DNA of 64,000 nt from Bog-473 sp963788125 (lineage in GTDB: Bacteria; Actinomycetota; Acidimicrobiia; Acidimicrobiales; RAAP-2), in assembly GCA_963788125.1 (NCBI GenBank), contig CAWBFN010000001.1, forward strand, positions 1 to 64,000. Direction: 5' to 3'. The stretch's first letter is position 1, and each line of letters starts with the position of its first letter. Below, piece by piece: positions 45,022-56,482 of this stretch. Under the pieces are notes generated by a model. The model searched no databases and was not told where the DNA came from. It saw nothing but the letters and a program-made list of their open reading frames with translations. A program made the position numbers and the translations under genes.

Positions 45022-45576
45022 TCAGAACAGAAAAGGAATCAGCATCTTGGTCGAGCGCTTGTACGCCGGATAGTCGTTCGGAAAGAGGCGCTCCATCCTG
45101 TGTTCCTCGACGGTTGCGCTGTAGATGAAGTACGCCCCAATGAACACCACGGCGACGAGCCAATACCAACTCACGGCTACCGCCGTCCCGATGGTGGCGA
45201 GGATGATGCCCGAGTAGATGGGGTTGCGGACGTACCGATAGGGACCGGTGGTGACCAACTCCGCGTCCACCTTCTCGGACATCGGGGTGCCCCAGTTCCG
45301 TCCCAGATAGACCCGTGCCCACAGAGCCAGTCCCAACCCGGTCACGAACAGGGCCATGCCGATGCCTTGGAGAACCGGGTTGCTCACGATGGCGTGGTGA
45401 CCTTTGACGGCTCCCGAGTGAATGGCCAAGATCACGATGACGACGAGGACGACCCTCAAGCCGACGAACTGTCGCATTCGTGACCGAGCTGTCCGCTTGG
45501 CCGTCAGGGCGGCCGCCAGCCATACCAACCAGAAGAGGGCCCACAGGCCGTAGATGACGTAGTCGATGGCGTACAT
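45022..45576 (-). CDS. Isoprenylcysteine carboxyl methyltransferase-like membrane protein
   Basis: 184 residues from ATG 45576; the frame is open to 45732, but the first 52 codons are not hydrophobic and do not look real. Four or five membrane helices. The C-terminal half has the ICMT/PEMT signature: LVTTGPYRYVRNPIYSGIIL, then EEHRMERLFPNDYPAYKRST, which forms the SAM-binding pocket at the membrane. It may methylate a lipid or small hydrophobic molecule. The substrate is unknown. Confidence 0.82.
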   Translation of the reverse strand: MYAIDYVIYGLWALFWLVWLAAALTAKRTARSRMRQFVGLRVVLVVIVILAIHSGAVKGHHAIVSNPVLQGIGMALFVTGLGLALWARVYLGRNWGTPMSEKVDAELVTTGPYRYVRNPIYSGIILATIGTAVAVSWYWLVAVVFIGAYFIYSATVEEHRMERLFPNDYPAYKRSTKMLIPFLF

Positions 45577-45905
45577 GGACCGGTTGCCATGGTACCGGAG
45601 CCAATGTCGATGTGGAGTGGCCTGGCCTCCGAGAATCCATTGCGTCGCAGCCCTGGTTTGCTCCCTGTGGGAGGGCCGGCTGACGCCAGCCAGGACGGTG
45701 AGCGCGAGGCAACCGTCCAAAACTGCCCACACCGGATACCGCTCGGCCTCAGAGCGAATATCGACTTTCGCATGGTGTCACCTGCTGCACCCGCACGTTG
45801 TTGATTTCTCCAGATTTCCTACCTTATTTGTATAAATACTTCAGAAGCCGATGGGCAGTAGCGTCGCGGCACCATTGACCCATCGAGAATGATCGGCGGA
45901 ACGGA
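45577..45905. other. Intergenic region between divergent genes
   Basis: About 330 bases between the methyltransferase-like gene and the sulfotransferase-like gene. The 45820-45845 part is AT-rich (a run around TTGTATAAATACTT) and could be the promoter of the plus-strand gene. I see no further gene. Confidence 0.45.
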
Positions 45906-46526
45906 ATGACGCTAAAGGTTGTAGGTGCCGGAGTCGGTCGTACGGGTACCCATTCATTGAAGATCGCCCTCGAACAATTGTTGGGCGGCCCGTGCCATCA
46001 CATGGTCGAGATCCTCGGGGATCCGAACCAAGCTCCAGGCTGGATCGACGCTATCGAAGGCCGACCCGTTGACTGGGCAATGATGCCTGCTGGCTATGTC
46101 TCTCTTGTCGACTGGCCCGGGTGTTCATTCTGGCCCGAGCTGTCAGCCGCTAACCCGGACGCGCTCGTGTTGCTTTCTGTGCGAGATCCGGAATCTTGGT
46201 ACCGCAGCGCATCCAACACAATCTTTCAATCATTTGACAAAGTTCCGCCGGAGTTGGCGCCCTGGATGGCTGCTGTCGTTCAGCTCCTACGCGATCGCTT
46301 CAGTGATGCGTTTGAAGACCCCATCGTCATGATGGACGCGTACGAGCGGCACAACGAAGCGGTGCGGCAAAGTGTCCCCGGCGACCGCCTGCTGGAATGG
46401 TCCCCGTCTGACGGGTGGGATCCCATCTGCGACCGGCTGGGCCTCGAAGTGCCAAGCGAGCCATTCCCACTTACGAATACGACTGACGAGTTCCGCGCAA
46501 TGATTGGGATGCCAGCGATCTCCTGA
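45906..46526 (+). CDS. Sulfotransferase-family protein
   Basis: 206 residues. The 5'-phosphosulfate (PAPS) loop is seen in VVGAGVGRTGTHSLKIALEQ (residues 5-24), and the 3'-phosphate motif region in VLLSVRDPESWYRSASNT. This short form with WxxM-type helices is the actinobacterial/eukaryotic sulfotransferase-17-like branch. It moves sulfuryl groups from PAPS onto a hydroxyl, in the cytosol. It is striking beside several sulfatases. Activity is not certain, as many short members are uncharacterised. Confidence 0.82.
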   Translation: MTLKVVGAGVGRTGTHSLKIALEQLLGGPCHHMVEILGDPNQAPGWIDAIEGRPVDWAMMPAGYVSLVDWPGCSFWPELSAANPDALVLLSVRDPESWYRSASNTIFQSFDKVPPELAPWMAAVVQLLRDRFSDAFEDPIVMMDAYERHNEAVRQSVPGDRLLEWSPSDGWDPICDRLGLEVPSEPFPLTNTTDEFRAMIGMPAIS

Positions 46527-46603
46527 CCGGTTCGGCGGGACACGCCCTGCCTCGGTGCCTGTCGGGAGATCTGACGCCACGATTGAGTAAGTAAGGTCTT
46601 TCT

Positions 46604-46957
46604 ATGCCGATTGACCACGTACTTGCTGTCATCCCGGTCGCCGATCTGACGGTTTCCGCCGACTGGTACGAGCGACTTTTCGACGCAGAACCGACGAACC
46701 GACCGATGCCAAACCTCGCCGAATGGAGGCTTACCGATACCGGGTGGGTGCAGGTGTTCGTGGACGGCGAACGTGCCGGTAGATCGTTCTTCAACCTCGC
46801 CGTTTCCGACCTCGATGAGCACGTTAAGGGGCTTCGAGGGCGCGGGTTCGCCCTTGGCGAGATCCAGGTCGCCACCAAGGGCGTGCGCATTTCGACCATC
46901 GAGGACCCCGATGGCAACACACTCAACTTCATCGGCGGGTTTCGGGTCGCGTACTGA
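46604..46957 (+). CDS. VOC-family protein
   Basis: 117 residues. DHVLAVIPVADLTVSADWYE (first half with metal-site His), VFVDGERAGRSFFNLAVSDL, and ISTIEDPDGNTLNFIGGF (the usual DPDGN turn and final Glu replaced by Asn) mark a single-domain bleomycin-resistance/glyoxalase-like fold. The missing final Glu suggests a binding or altered metal role. It follows the sulfotransferase by 77 bases. Confidence 0.82.
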   Translation: MPIDHVLAVIPVADLTVSADWYERLFDAEPTNRPMPNLAEWRLTDTGWVQVFVDGERAGRSFFNLAVSDLDEHVKGLRGRGFALGEIQVATKGVRISTIEDPDGNTLNFIGGFRVAY

Positions 46958-47130
46958 CAGTGTGACCATGACCCGGCGTGCATTCAACCATCCAATCCTT
47001 CCATTTCGTGTGAGGTCGACCTCGAATATGACCTGCAATCGGGTTGGTCTAAGAGGCCGAGCCGATCCGGTTCCGGATCTCCCGAACCTCTGGTGAGGCA
47101 GTAAAGCCCTTCACGACTGTGCCGGTCCGA

Positions 47131-48710
47131 CTACTTCTTGACGTAGGCGGTAAAGAAGTCCGGGTAGGCGGTAACGCCGGGGATCACCGTCTGGATCCCT
47201 CCGACCCGATTGCTGTCGTAGGCGATGACGGTCGGGAGCCAGATTCCCCAGACGTCCAATGCGTTCTTGACCACAAAGTCTTGCGCCTGTTGCCAGAGCT
47301 TGACGTACTCGGGATTGGTGGGGGCCAGGGCGCCGAGCTGGTTGATGAGTGAGGTCAGAGTGGGGTTCTGGTAGTCGCAGAGGTCTCCCAGATGCCCCGG
47401 GGTGTAGAGGAAGGAAAGCGCATCAAGACCGGTGCGCACGACGTTCGAGTCAGTCAGGTCGACGATGTGATTGACAAAGACGTCCTGCACGAAGTTGGAG
47501 CTCGTCTGTATCTCCAGGTTGACGCCAATCTCCTTCCACTCCTGCTGTGCGATGGCGGCCAGGCTCTGGGTGACGGGGAGCGGCGTGGGGATCATGGTCA
47601 GCGTCAAGCCCTTGGCGTAGCCGGCCTGGGCCAGGAGCTGCTTCGCCTTGGCCGGGTCGTAGGCGTAGTAGTTGGTGAGGTTCGCGGGGTACAGGGCGCT
47701 GGTCGATGGGACGAGCGCCCACGCCGGCTGGCCATGACCGCCGGCCAGGGCCTTGTTGATGGCCACCTTGTTCAGACCGTAGTTGAGCGCCTCGCGCACC
47801 TTGAGGTTGTCCAGCGGGGAGTGGGTGCTACAGAGTGGGAAGTACAGCTTCGACGCCGGGCTGGCCGCGGTCGAGGTCTCGATGTCTCCCCCCTTGAGTG
47901 CGTCCAGCTGGGTCGGGTCAGAGGTGATGACATCGACCGTTCCCGCCTTGAGCTCATTGATGGCGGCCGGGGTTCCCGCCGTCGCCTGCACGAACTCGAT
48001 GGCACCGAGCTTTATGTTCTTGGCGTTCCAGTAGTCCGGGTTCTTGACGAACAGAAGGCTCTGATCTGGTACGTACTGCTTCACTCGGAACGGTCCTGCG
48101 CCCATCGGGTTGGTGACCGGGTTGGGATCGTTGCGCGCCACAGCCGTGGGTGATAGCGGCATTGTTTCGAGACCGGCGAGGTCCGGATAGACGGCGCCTG
48201 CGTCGGGTCCCGAAAGGTTGATCGTCAGCCCCAGGTCACCGTCGACGTCGACGGAGCTGATATCGCTGAACTCCGCCGGGAAGGCAATGCTCTTGGCGGT
48301 CAGGTTCCGAAGAATGGTGAACTTGACGGCCGCCGCGTCGAGAGGCGTGCCATCCTGGAATTTCAGACCGGAGCGAAGAGTGACCGAGATCGTCTCCGGG
48401 TTGACGATGGTGGCCTTGGCGGCCAGCTCAGGGGTCAAGCTGCCGTTCGGCTGCTGGTAGAGCAGGGTGTCGTAGAGCAGTTGGCCGACGACGTCGGAGG
48501 TGTCGTAAATCGTGGCTTTCGCCGGGTCGAAGGTGATCGGGCTCTCGCTCATGTCGATCGCGTATCGCAGGGTGCCATTTGGGTTGTAGTCCGCTGCGGA
48601 TGCGCCGCGTGCCCCGGCCCAATTCCGCCGATGCCCACCGTGAGCACGCCAGTCAGGAGCATGATCGAGAGGGCTCCGGCGAATCCTCGGGCACTGCGGG
48701 CGTTCATCAT
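47131..48710 (-). pseudogene. Family 5 solute-binding protein with a frameshift in the signal peptide
   Basis: ATG 48710 follows AGGGGGGAAC and encodes a fine signal peptide (ARSARGFAGALSIMLLTGVL and on), but near 48600 the frame changes. The mature part (ADYNPNGTLRYAIDMSESPI onward) is in the next frame and intact to TAG 47131: TPELAAKATIVNPETISVTL, NPMGAGPFRVKQYVPDQS, YAYDPAKAKQLLAQAGYAKG. It is less like the other two binding proteins than they are like each other. One indel explains the break. As read, no exported protein is made. Confidence 0.82.
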
Positions 48711-48884
48711 GTTCCCCCCTCAAACTCCGACAACTTCAGCTGTCGCAATGGTGGATCGATTCTTATGGCCACTACCACGTCCTGGGTCCAACGCGTTCCC
48801 GCCGTCTGGCGTTCGCTCGAGCGTTAGCGGCAGTAATCTGCCATCATTGTGCTGAGGCTGTCAACACCTCCGGTCCAACGGACC

Positions 48885-49742
48885 TCACAGGGGAAGCATT
48901 GCTGTGAATGCCAGGGCGGATGGCGATGCTTCGTGCCTTCGGACGGCGATGAGCTGGGGACTCATCCGAGGACGAATATGTCGGATGGCGATGCCCTCAG
49001 TGTTGACCGCGGCCGCCCGGGAGTCGGATATCGTTGCGGCTCCCAACCCGCCGCGCACTAATTCGATCAACGTGCCGTGATCGGAACACTCGGCAACGGG
49101 CGGCCGCCGTGCGAAGTCGCGGAATATGCGGTCATAGGCAAAGCGGGCGCGCGTTCCGGTTATCGGAGCGATGAGGGGGAAATCGCCAAGAAACTCCATT
49201 GTCACTGTTCTGGTTCGCGGTGCCACGGATTCCGCGAAGATTGCGACGATATCCTGCGAGCCGGCGGACACACCCAGCAGGTCGGTCGGCTTCTCTGTGG
49301 AGTGGATGACACCGATGTCGCACCGCCCACTGTGAATGGCGTCGATCACGCCTTGATCGCCGGTTGGTTCCTCAATGAGAAGATGTATACCCGGGTGGAG
49401 GCGATGGAACTCGACAACGAGATGTGCCGTCTCAATCGTCGCGGTTCGGACCCCCATGATCCGCAGCTCACCGCTGAGCACGCCGACGACGGCTTCCGCA
49501 GCTGCTCGGCTATTGCTCACTTCCGCAAGCACCCGACGCGCCGGCCCGAGAAACGCCTTGCCTGCTGGAGTCAATTGCACGACACGAGAGGAACGGTCGA
49601 AGAGCCGCAAACCGAGTTCACGCTCGAGCCGTGCGATGGCATGGGAGAGTGCCGGTTGGCTCATATGCAGGGCGGCCGCGGCATTGGTGAAGGTCCCGTG
49701 ATCGGCAATAGCCACTACTGATCGTAGTTGATGGAGTTCCAT
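48885..49742 (-). CDS. LysR-family transcriptional regulator
   Basis: 285 residues. The N-terminal winged helix is textbook: MELHQLRSVVAIADHGTFTN then AAAALHMSQPALSHAIARLE (1-40) and GLRLFDRSSRVVQLTPAG. The effector domain has a type 2 periplasmic-binding fold (ELRIMGVRTATIETAH; CDIGVIHSTE). It is divergent from the TauD-like dioxygenase gene; their starts are about 100 bases apart with a 12-bp palindrome between. It probably activates that gene and perhaps the transporter operon in response to a substrate. Confidence 0.92.
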   Translation of the reverse strand: MELHQLRSVVAIADHGTFTNAAAALHMSQPALSHAIARLERELGLRLFDRSSRVVQLTPAGKAFLGPARRVLAEVSNSRAAAEAVVGVLSGELRIMGVRTATIETAHLVVEFHRLHPGIHLLIEEPTGDQGVIDAIHSGRCDIGVIHSTEKPTDLLGVSAGSQDIVAIFAESVAPRTRTVTMEFLGDFPLIAPITGTRARFAYDRIFRDFARRPPVAECSDHGTLIELVRGGLGAATISDSRAAAVNTEGIAIRHIRPRMSPQLIAVRRHEASPSALAFTAMLPL

Positions 49743-49755
49743 AAACTATTCATAT

Positions 49756-49767
49756 CGTGCATGCACG
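49756..49767. promoter_or_regulatory. 12-bp palindrome between LysR and dioxygenase genes
   Basis: CGTGCATGCACG is perfectly symmetric and contains a T-N-A-type LysR core. It sits 14 bases upstream of the LysR start, where an autoregulatory LysR site is expected. Confidence 0.45.
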
Positions 49768-49843
49768 GCGTCGACAAATGTTATTGGACGTATTGGTGCC
49801 GGGGTGCCATCCTTCCAGTTCCCAGACGGAAAAAGGAGGGGAC

Positions 49844-50689
49844 GTGGAGGCTGTGCCCGTTTCAGGAGCGCTGGGAGCTGAGATTCGGGGAGTGGACCTC
49901 CGCTCGCTGAGCAACGACCAGATCACCGAGGTCCGCGACGCGCTTCACCGCTACGAGGTCATCTTCTTTCGTGGAGCACATTTGACCCCCGAAGAGCACA
50001 TGAATGTTGCCGCGGGTTTCGGTGAGATAGCAATCTTCCCGCTTTCTCGGCTGACCGGTGCGACAGAGCCGACCTTCACGGTCATCACTGACGGCCCCGA
50101 GAGTCCCTCTCAGGCTGACCACTGGCATACCGACGTCACGTATATCGCGACGCCGCCGAAGTACGCCCTGCTCCACGCCGAGGTGGTACCCGAGCGTGGC
50201 GGCGACACCCTGTGGGCGTCGATGACCGCGGCCTACGAGGCTCTCTCGCCCACGATGCAGCGGCTGCTGGCGGGTTTGGAGGTCGTGCACGACTGCCAGA
50301 GTTTCGTTGCCGGCATGCGTGCGAAAAACGGTGGATCCGACATGGACGCGCTCGGCAACAAGATGCTCGAGGCATACCCACCCGTCATCCATCCACTCAT
50401 ACGGACTCACCCCGATACCGGACGACGAGCCCTCTTCATCAGTGGCGGCTTCATGCGGTACATCGACGGGATGCATCAGGATGAGAGCCGAGCGATCCTC
50501 GATCTCCTCGCTCACCACATCGAAGACCCTCGCTTCCACTGCCGGTGGCGGTGGCAACCCGGAGACCTGGCCATCTGGGACGAGCGTTGCACCAACCATC
50601 GGAGCGCCGGGGACTACTTCCCTCAGGTACGCTGCATTCGTCGTGTCGAGATAGCGGGGGATCGGCCCTACTTCGACGTAGCGGCGTGA
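49844..50689 (+). CDS. TauD/TfdA-family 2-oxoglutarate-dependent dioxygenase
   Basis: 281 residues from GTG 49844, which follows AAAGGAGGGG; the frame is open upstream, but this ribosome-binding site decides. Fe(II) ligands H95 and D97 (WHTDVTY) and H252 (CTNHRSAGDY), and a 2-oxoglutarate-binding Arg near 263-267 (RCIRRVEI). LGAEIRGVDLRSLSNDQ is the family start. Relatives are taurine dioxygenase, TfdA and the alkylsulfatase AtsK, which frees sulfate from alkyl sulfates. The sulfatases nearby fit an AtsK-like role, but the substrate is inferred only. Confidence 0.9.
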   Translation: MEAVPVSGALGAEIRGVDLRSLSNDQITEVRDALHRYEVIFFRGAHLTPEEHMNVAAGFGEIAIFPLSRLTGATEPTFTVITDGPESPSQADHWHTDVTYIATPPKYALLHAEVVPERGGDTLWASMTAAYEALSPTMQRLLAGLEVVHDCQSFVAGMRAKNGGSDMDALGNKMLEAYPPVIHPLIRTHPDTGRRALFISGGFMRYIDGMHQDESRAILDLLAHHIEDPRFHCRWRWQPGDLAIWDERCTNHRSAGDYFPQVRCIRRVEIAGDRPYFDVAA

Positions 50690-50758
50690 GGAGGGGCGAG
50701 TTCCCTCCAAGCTTGCAATAGGACGACGGTAGGATACTGGTTGTAGGAGGGGGGTTTA

Positions 50759-51702
50759 ATGGGCAGACTGGTCCTACGCCGTCTGGTGAGCATTATCCCC
50801 GTCCTGCTCATCGTCTCCTTCGCTGTCTTCTTCCTGCTTGCCCTCGTCCCCGGTGACCCGGCGGTCACCTTGGCCGGCGGGCTCAATGCCACGCCCGCGG
50901 CCATCGCCCACGTGCGCAACCAGCTCCACCTCAACGAACCGTTGCTCGTCCAGTACTGGCACTGGCTCACCGCGGCACTGCACGGCAACCTCGGAACGTC
51001 GCTCTCCACCGGGCAGTCGGTCAGCCAGCAGATCGCCCAGCGCTTCCCGGTGACCTTCGGCCTGGTCGTGGCGTCTGCCATCGTGGCCTTGGTGGTGGGC
51101 ATCCCGCTCGGCATCCTCTCGGGGGTTCGCCCCAACGGGACCCTCGACGCCGGGGCTCGCACCTTTTCCACCCTGGGACTGGCCATACCAAGTTTCTGGC
51201 TGGGCGTGATCTTGGTCTCCATCTTCGCCGTGCACTGGAAGATCTTCCCCCCGACCGGCTACACGGCCATCACCGCCAGCTTCACCGGATGGCTGAAGGA
51301 CATCACGTTGCCGGCGCTGACCCTCGGCCTCTTGGTCGGCGCCACCCTCGCTCGACAGTTGCGCGCCGCTCTGATCGACGCCCTCGACACCCCCTACGTC
51401 CGCACGGCCTGGGCCAAGGGGGGGACACGGCGCAGCGTGCTGCTGCGTCACGGGCTGAAGAACGCCGCCATGCCGGTGATCACGGTGTTCGGCATCCAGA
51501 TCGGCTACCTGCTCGGCGGGGCGGTCATCGTCGAGCAGATCTTCTCCATCCCCGGGCTCGGCAGCTACATGCTCAGCGGCATCACCGATCACGATCTGCC
51601 CATCGTCCAGGGCGTCACCTTGGTGTTCGTGCTCTTCCAGATGGCCACCAGCCTGGCCGTCGACATCAGCTACGGCTTCCTCAACCCCAAGGTGCGGGTG
51701 TC

Positions 51703-51706
<4 letters not shown>
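50759..51706 (+). CDS. ABC transporter permease, DppB/OppB type
   Basis: 315 residues, six membrane helices. VLRRLVSIIPVLLIVSFAVF is the typical first helix, LVPGDPAVTLAGG, then RTAWAKGGTRRSVLLRHGLK (the EAA-type coupling loop), then IGYLLGGAVIVEQIFSIPGL. It forms the channel with the permease half of the next gene. The stop overlaps that gene's GTG (51703-51706). The binding protein is probably the one at 54814. Confidence 0.93.
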
Positions 51707-53729
<2,023 letters not shown>

Positions 53730-53733
<4 letters not shown>

Positions 53734-54767
53734 CGGCCACCCTGCCCGAGGCGGCGCCGGCGGTGCCGACGGAGGGGCCGGTGGCCTCACTCGTCTCGGT
53801 CTCGTGCCACTTCTCGGTTCGCCTCCCGGGCCGGGGCAAGGGCACCGTCTACGCCGTGGACGACGTGAATCTGGCCGTGCCCCGGGGCCAGACCCTCGGC
53901 CTGGTCGGCGAGAGCGGCTCGGGCAAGTCGACGGTCGCCCGCCTGCTGCTCCGCCTGTTGCGACCGACGGCCGGCCGGGTGCTCCTCGGGAGCGACGACA
54001 TCACCGAGGCCAAGGGCGCGCACCTGCGCATGCTGCGCCGCCGCATGCAGCTGGTCTTCCAGGACCCCTACTCCTCCTTCGACCCCTTGGCCCCCATCGG
54101 CTCGAGCGTGGGCGAGGCGCTCCGGGTCCATACCGAGATGTCGCGAACCGAGCGCGACCGGCGCATCGGCGAGCTGCTCGACCAGGTGCGCCTGCCTGCG
54201 GCCTTCGCCCGGCGCCATCCGCGCGAGCTCTCGGGCGGCCAGCTCCAGCGGGCGGCCATCGCCCGGGCGCTGGCGGCCGACCCCGAGCTCTTGGCCCTCG
54301 ACGAGCCGCTCAGCTCCCTCGACGTCGCCACCCAGGTCCAGATGGTCGAACTGCTGGCCGAGCTGCAAGAGCGCCTGGGCGTCGCCTACCTGTTCATTTC
54401 CCACGACCTGAACCTGGTGCGCTCGCTCAGCCACCAGGTGGCGGTGATGTACCTCGGGCGCATCGTCGAAGAGGGACCGGTGGACGCGCTCTACCGCGCC
54501 CCCCGGCATCCCTACACCCAGGCGCTGCTCTCGGCCTCGCCGTCCATGGACCCGGCCCGGCGCCAGCGGCGCATCGTGCTCGTTGGGGACATCCCCTCAC
54601 CCCTCCAACCCCCCAGCGGCTGTCGCTTCCGCACCCGGTGCCCCCACGCCATGGAGGTCTGTGCCACCACCGAGCCGGCGGACACCCACATCGACGGGCT
54701 CACCGTGCGCTGTCATCTGGTCGATCCACGGAAGACGGTAGAGACCGACATCCTCAACCGCACCTAG
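53730..54767 (+). CDS. ABC transporter ATPase, DppF/OppF type
   Basis: 345 residues from GTG 53730, which overlaps the stop of the fusion gene; the frame is open to 53646, but the overlap start is typical for this operon. Walker A GESGSGKST, Q-loop VFQDPYSSFDPLAPIG, signature LSGGQLQRAAI, Walker B LLALDEPLSSLD, H-loop ISHD, and the C-terminal GCRFRTRCPHAME. Pairs with the DppD-type half to power uptake. Confidence 0.93.
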
Positions 54768-54813
54768 TCGCCCACCTCACGAGCGCGCCCAATTAGAAAG
54801 ATGAGCTGACCCA

Positions 54814-56376
54814 ATGAGAAGCAAGGCGAAGGAAGCCACCCGGCGGATCACGACGTTGGTGATGGCGCTGGGCCTGTTGGCGAGTGCCCAAGTGCTCGTG
54901 GCGGCTGGGAGCCGAGCGGGAGCGGCGTCAAACGAGGGCGTCCTCACCGTCGGTTACGACCTCACCGGGAGCACCGTCCCGGTCGAGTTCGACCCGGTGA
55001 AGTTCACCGTCGCCTCGGGCAACCTCGCCTACGACCTGCCCATCTACGGAGGCCTCTTGCGAGAGACGCCGAGCGGTACCTTTGTGCCCGACCTGGCCTC
55101 AGAGGTAACCGTCGTCAATCCGTCGACGATTGACATAACGGTCCGCTCAGGGGAGGTCTTCTCCGACGGCACCCCGTTTACGGCGGCGGCCGTCAAGGCC
55201 GGACTCGAGCGCAATATCACGACGACCAACAAGTCTGGCTTCAACACCTCGCTCTACGACATCTCGTCTATCGACGTCTCCGGGACGGACTCGCTCGTCC
55301 TCAACTTCTCCCAACCGGTAGCGAACACCTTCTACCCGCTATTGGCTAATCAGGAGTCCTTCATCGTGTCCCCGACGGCGGCTGCGGCGGGAACGCTCGG
55401 GACCGACCCGGTCGGAGCGGGACCCTTCATGTTCAAGAGCTACACCACGGCCGAGAAGCTCGTCCTGGTCAAAAACCCCAAGTACTGGGACGCCAAGAAC
55501 ATCCATCTCGCTGGCATTACCTTCGTGTCGGTGCCCGCCGGACCCCAACAGGTAAGCGCACTCGAGTCCGGCGAGGTCAACGCCTTGGATTCGCTTCCGC
55601 CCAGCGACATCCCAGTCCTGAAAGGCCAGAGCTCCCTACAGGTAACTTCCTCGTTCCAAGACGGGGGTATGTACTGGGTCCCCATGTGCAAATCCTCAGG
55701 GCCCTTGGCCAACGTCGACGTGCGCCAAGCGTTGAACTACGCCATCAACCGAGAGGCGATCAACAGTTCGCTCCTCTACGGCAAGGGTGAGCCGGCCTGG
55801 ACCCTGTTCCCGTCGACCCTTGCGCTCTACGACAAGAGCCTCACCGGCGACTACGCCTACAACCCGGCCAAGGCCAAGAAACTGCTCGCAGAGGCGGGGT
55901 ATCCGCACGGGTTCTCCACGACGATCCTGCCGCTGCCCGAGCCGGCTACCGATCAGATTGCGACCGTCCTTCAATCGGAGTGGAAGCAGATCGGTGTCTC
56001 CGTGCAGATTCTCCAGTCGACCAACTTCGTGAACGACTTTTACGAGCGCCACATCGCTGCGATGGCAGTGAACCCCACCATTTCGACGGGTCTGGGCAAA
56101 CTCAACCCGTTCATCGTTGGTGAGATCGGCGATGATTGCAACTACAGCAACCCGACCTTGACCGCCCTCATCGCCAAGGCCACGGTGTCGCCCGCTGGCA
56201 GCCCCCAGCTGAAGGCGGTCTGGGATCAGATACAGGAGTTCGTCGCCAAGAACGCACTGATCATCCCCGTGGACTACGCCCCGACAGTGGCGGCGGCCAG
56301 CAAGTCGGTAAAGGATCTCCAAAACGTTCCATACATCGGCGGTCTACTCAGTTACTGGACGATGTCGGTGTCGTGA
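54814..56376 (+). CDS. Family 5 extracellular solute-binding protein of the adjacent ABC transporter
   Basis: 520 residues. Signal peptide at about 1-38 (RSKAKEATRR, TTLVMALGLLASAQVLVAAG, then GAASN). The body matches the 42709 protein almost block for block (DPVGAGPFMFKSY; KNPKYWDAKNIHLAGITFVS; VRQALNYAINREAINSSLLY; YWTMSVS at the end). It is the last gene of the transporter unit, 46 bases after the ATPase. The ligand is unknown; the following sulfatase suggests a sulfated or otherwise decorated organic compound. Confidence 0.92.
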   Translation: MRSKAKEATRRITTLVMALGLLASAQVLVAAGSRAGAASNEGVLTVGYDLTGSTVPVEFDPVKFTVASGNLAYDLPIYGGLLRETPSGTFVPDLASEVTVVNPSTIDITVRSGEVFSDGTPFTAAAVKAGLERNITTTNKSGFNTSLYDISSIDVSGTDSLVLNFSQPVANTFYPLLANQESFIVSPTAAAAGTLGTDPVGAGPFMFKSYTTAEKLVLVKNPKYWDAKNIHLAGITFVSVPAGPQQVSALESGEVNALDSLPPSDIPVLKGQSSLQVTSSFQDGGMYWVPMCKSSGPLANVDVRQALNYAINREAINSSLLYGKGEPAWTLFPSTLALYDKSLTGDYAYNPAKAKKLLAEAGYPHGFSTTILPLPEPATDQIATVLQSEWKQIGVSVQILQSTNFVNDFYERHIAAMAVNPTISTGLGKLNPFIVGEIGDDCNYSNPTLTALIAKATVSPAGSPQLKAVWDQIQEFVAKNALIIPVDYAPTVAAASKSVKDLQNVPYIGGLLSYWTMSVS

Positions 56377-56482
56377 GTCGCAGCGTCCCGAGAGGAAGCC
56401 GCGATTTGTCCACCTTACGCAAAGACTCAGATGTGCTATCGCCGCGGCCCCCAAACTGTCGCGCCACCGAGAGGACCAAGAG

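Noticed and set aside
45577..45732. N-terminal extension of the methyltransferase-like gene.
   Set aside because: 52 codons without membrane character; the ATG at 45576 starts right before the first helix.
47035..47130. Short minus-strand frame (about 21 codons, GFTASPEVREIRNRIG) after the binding protein gene.
   Set aside because: Too short to assign; no downstream continuation.
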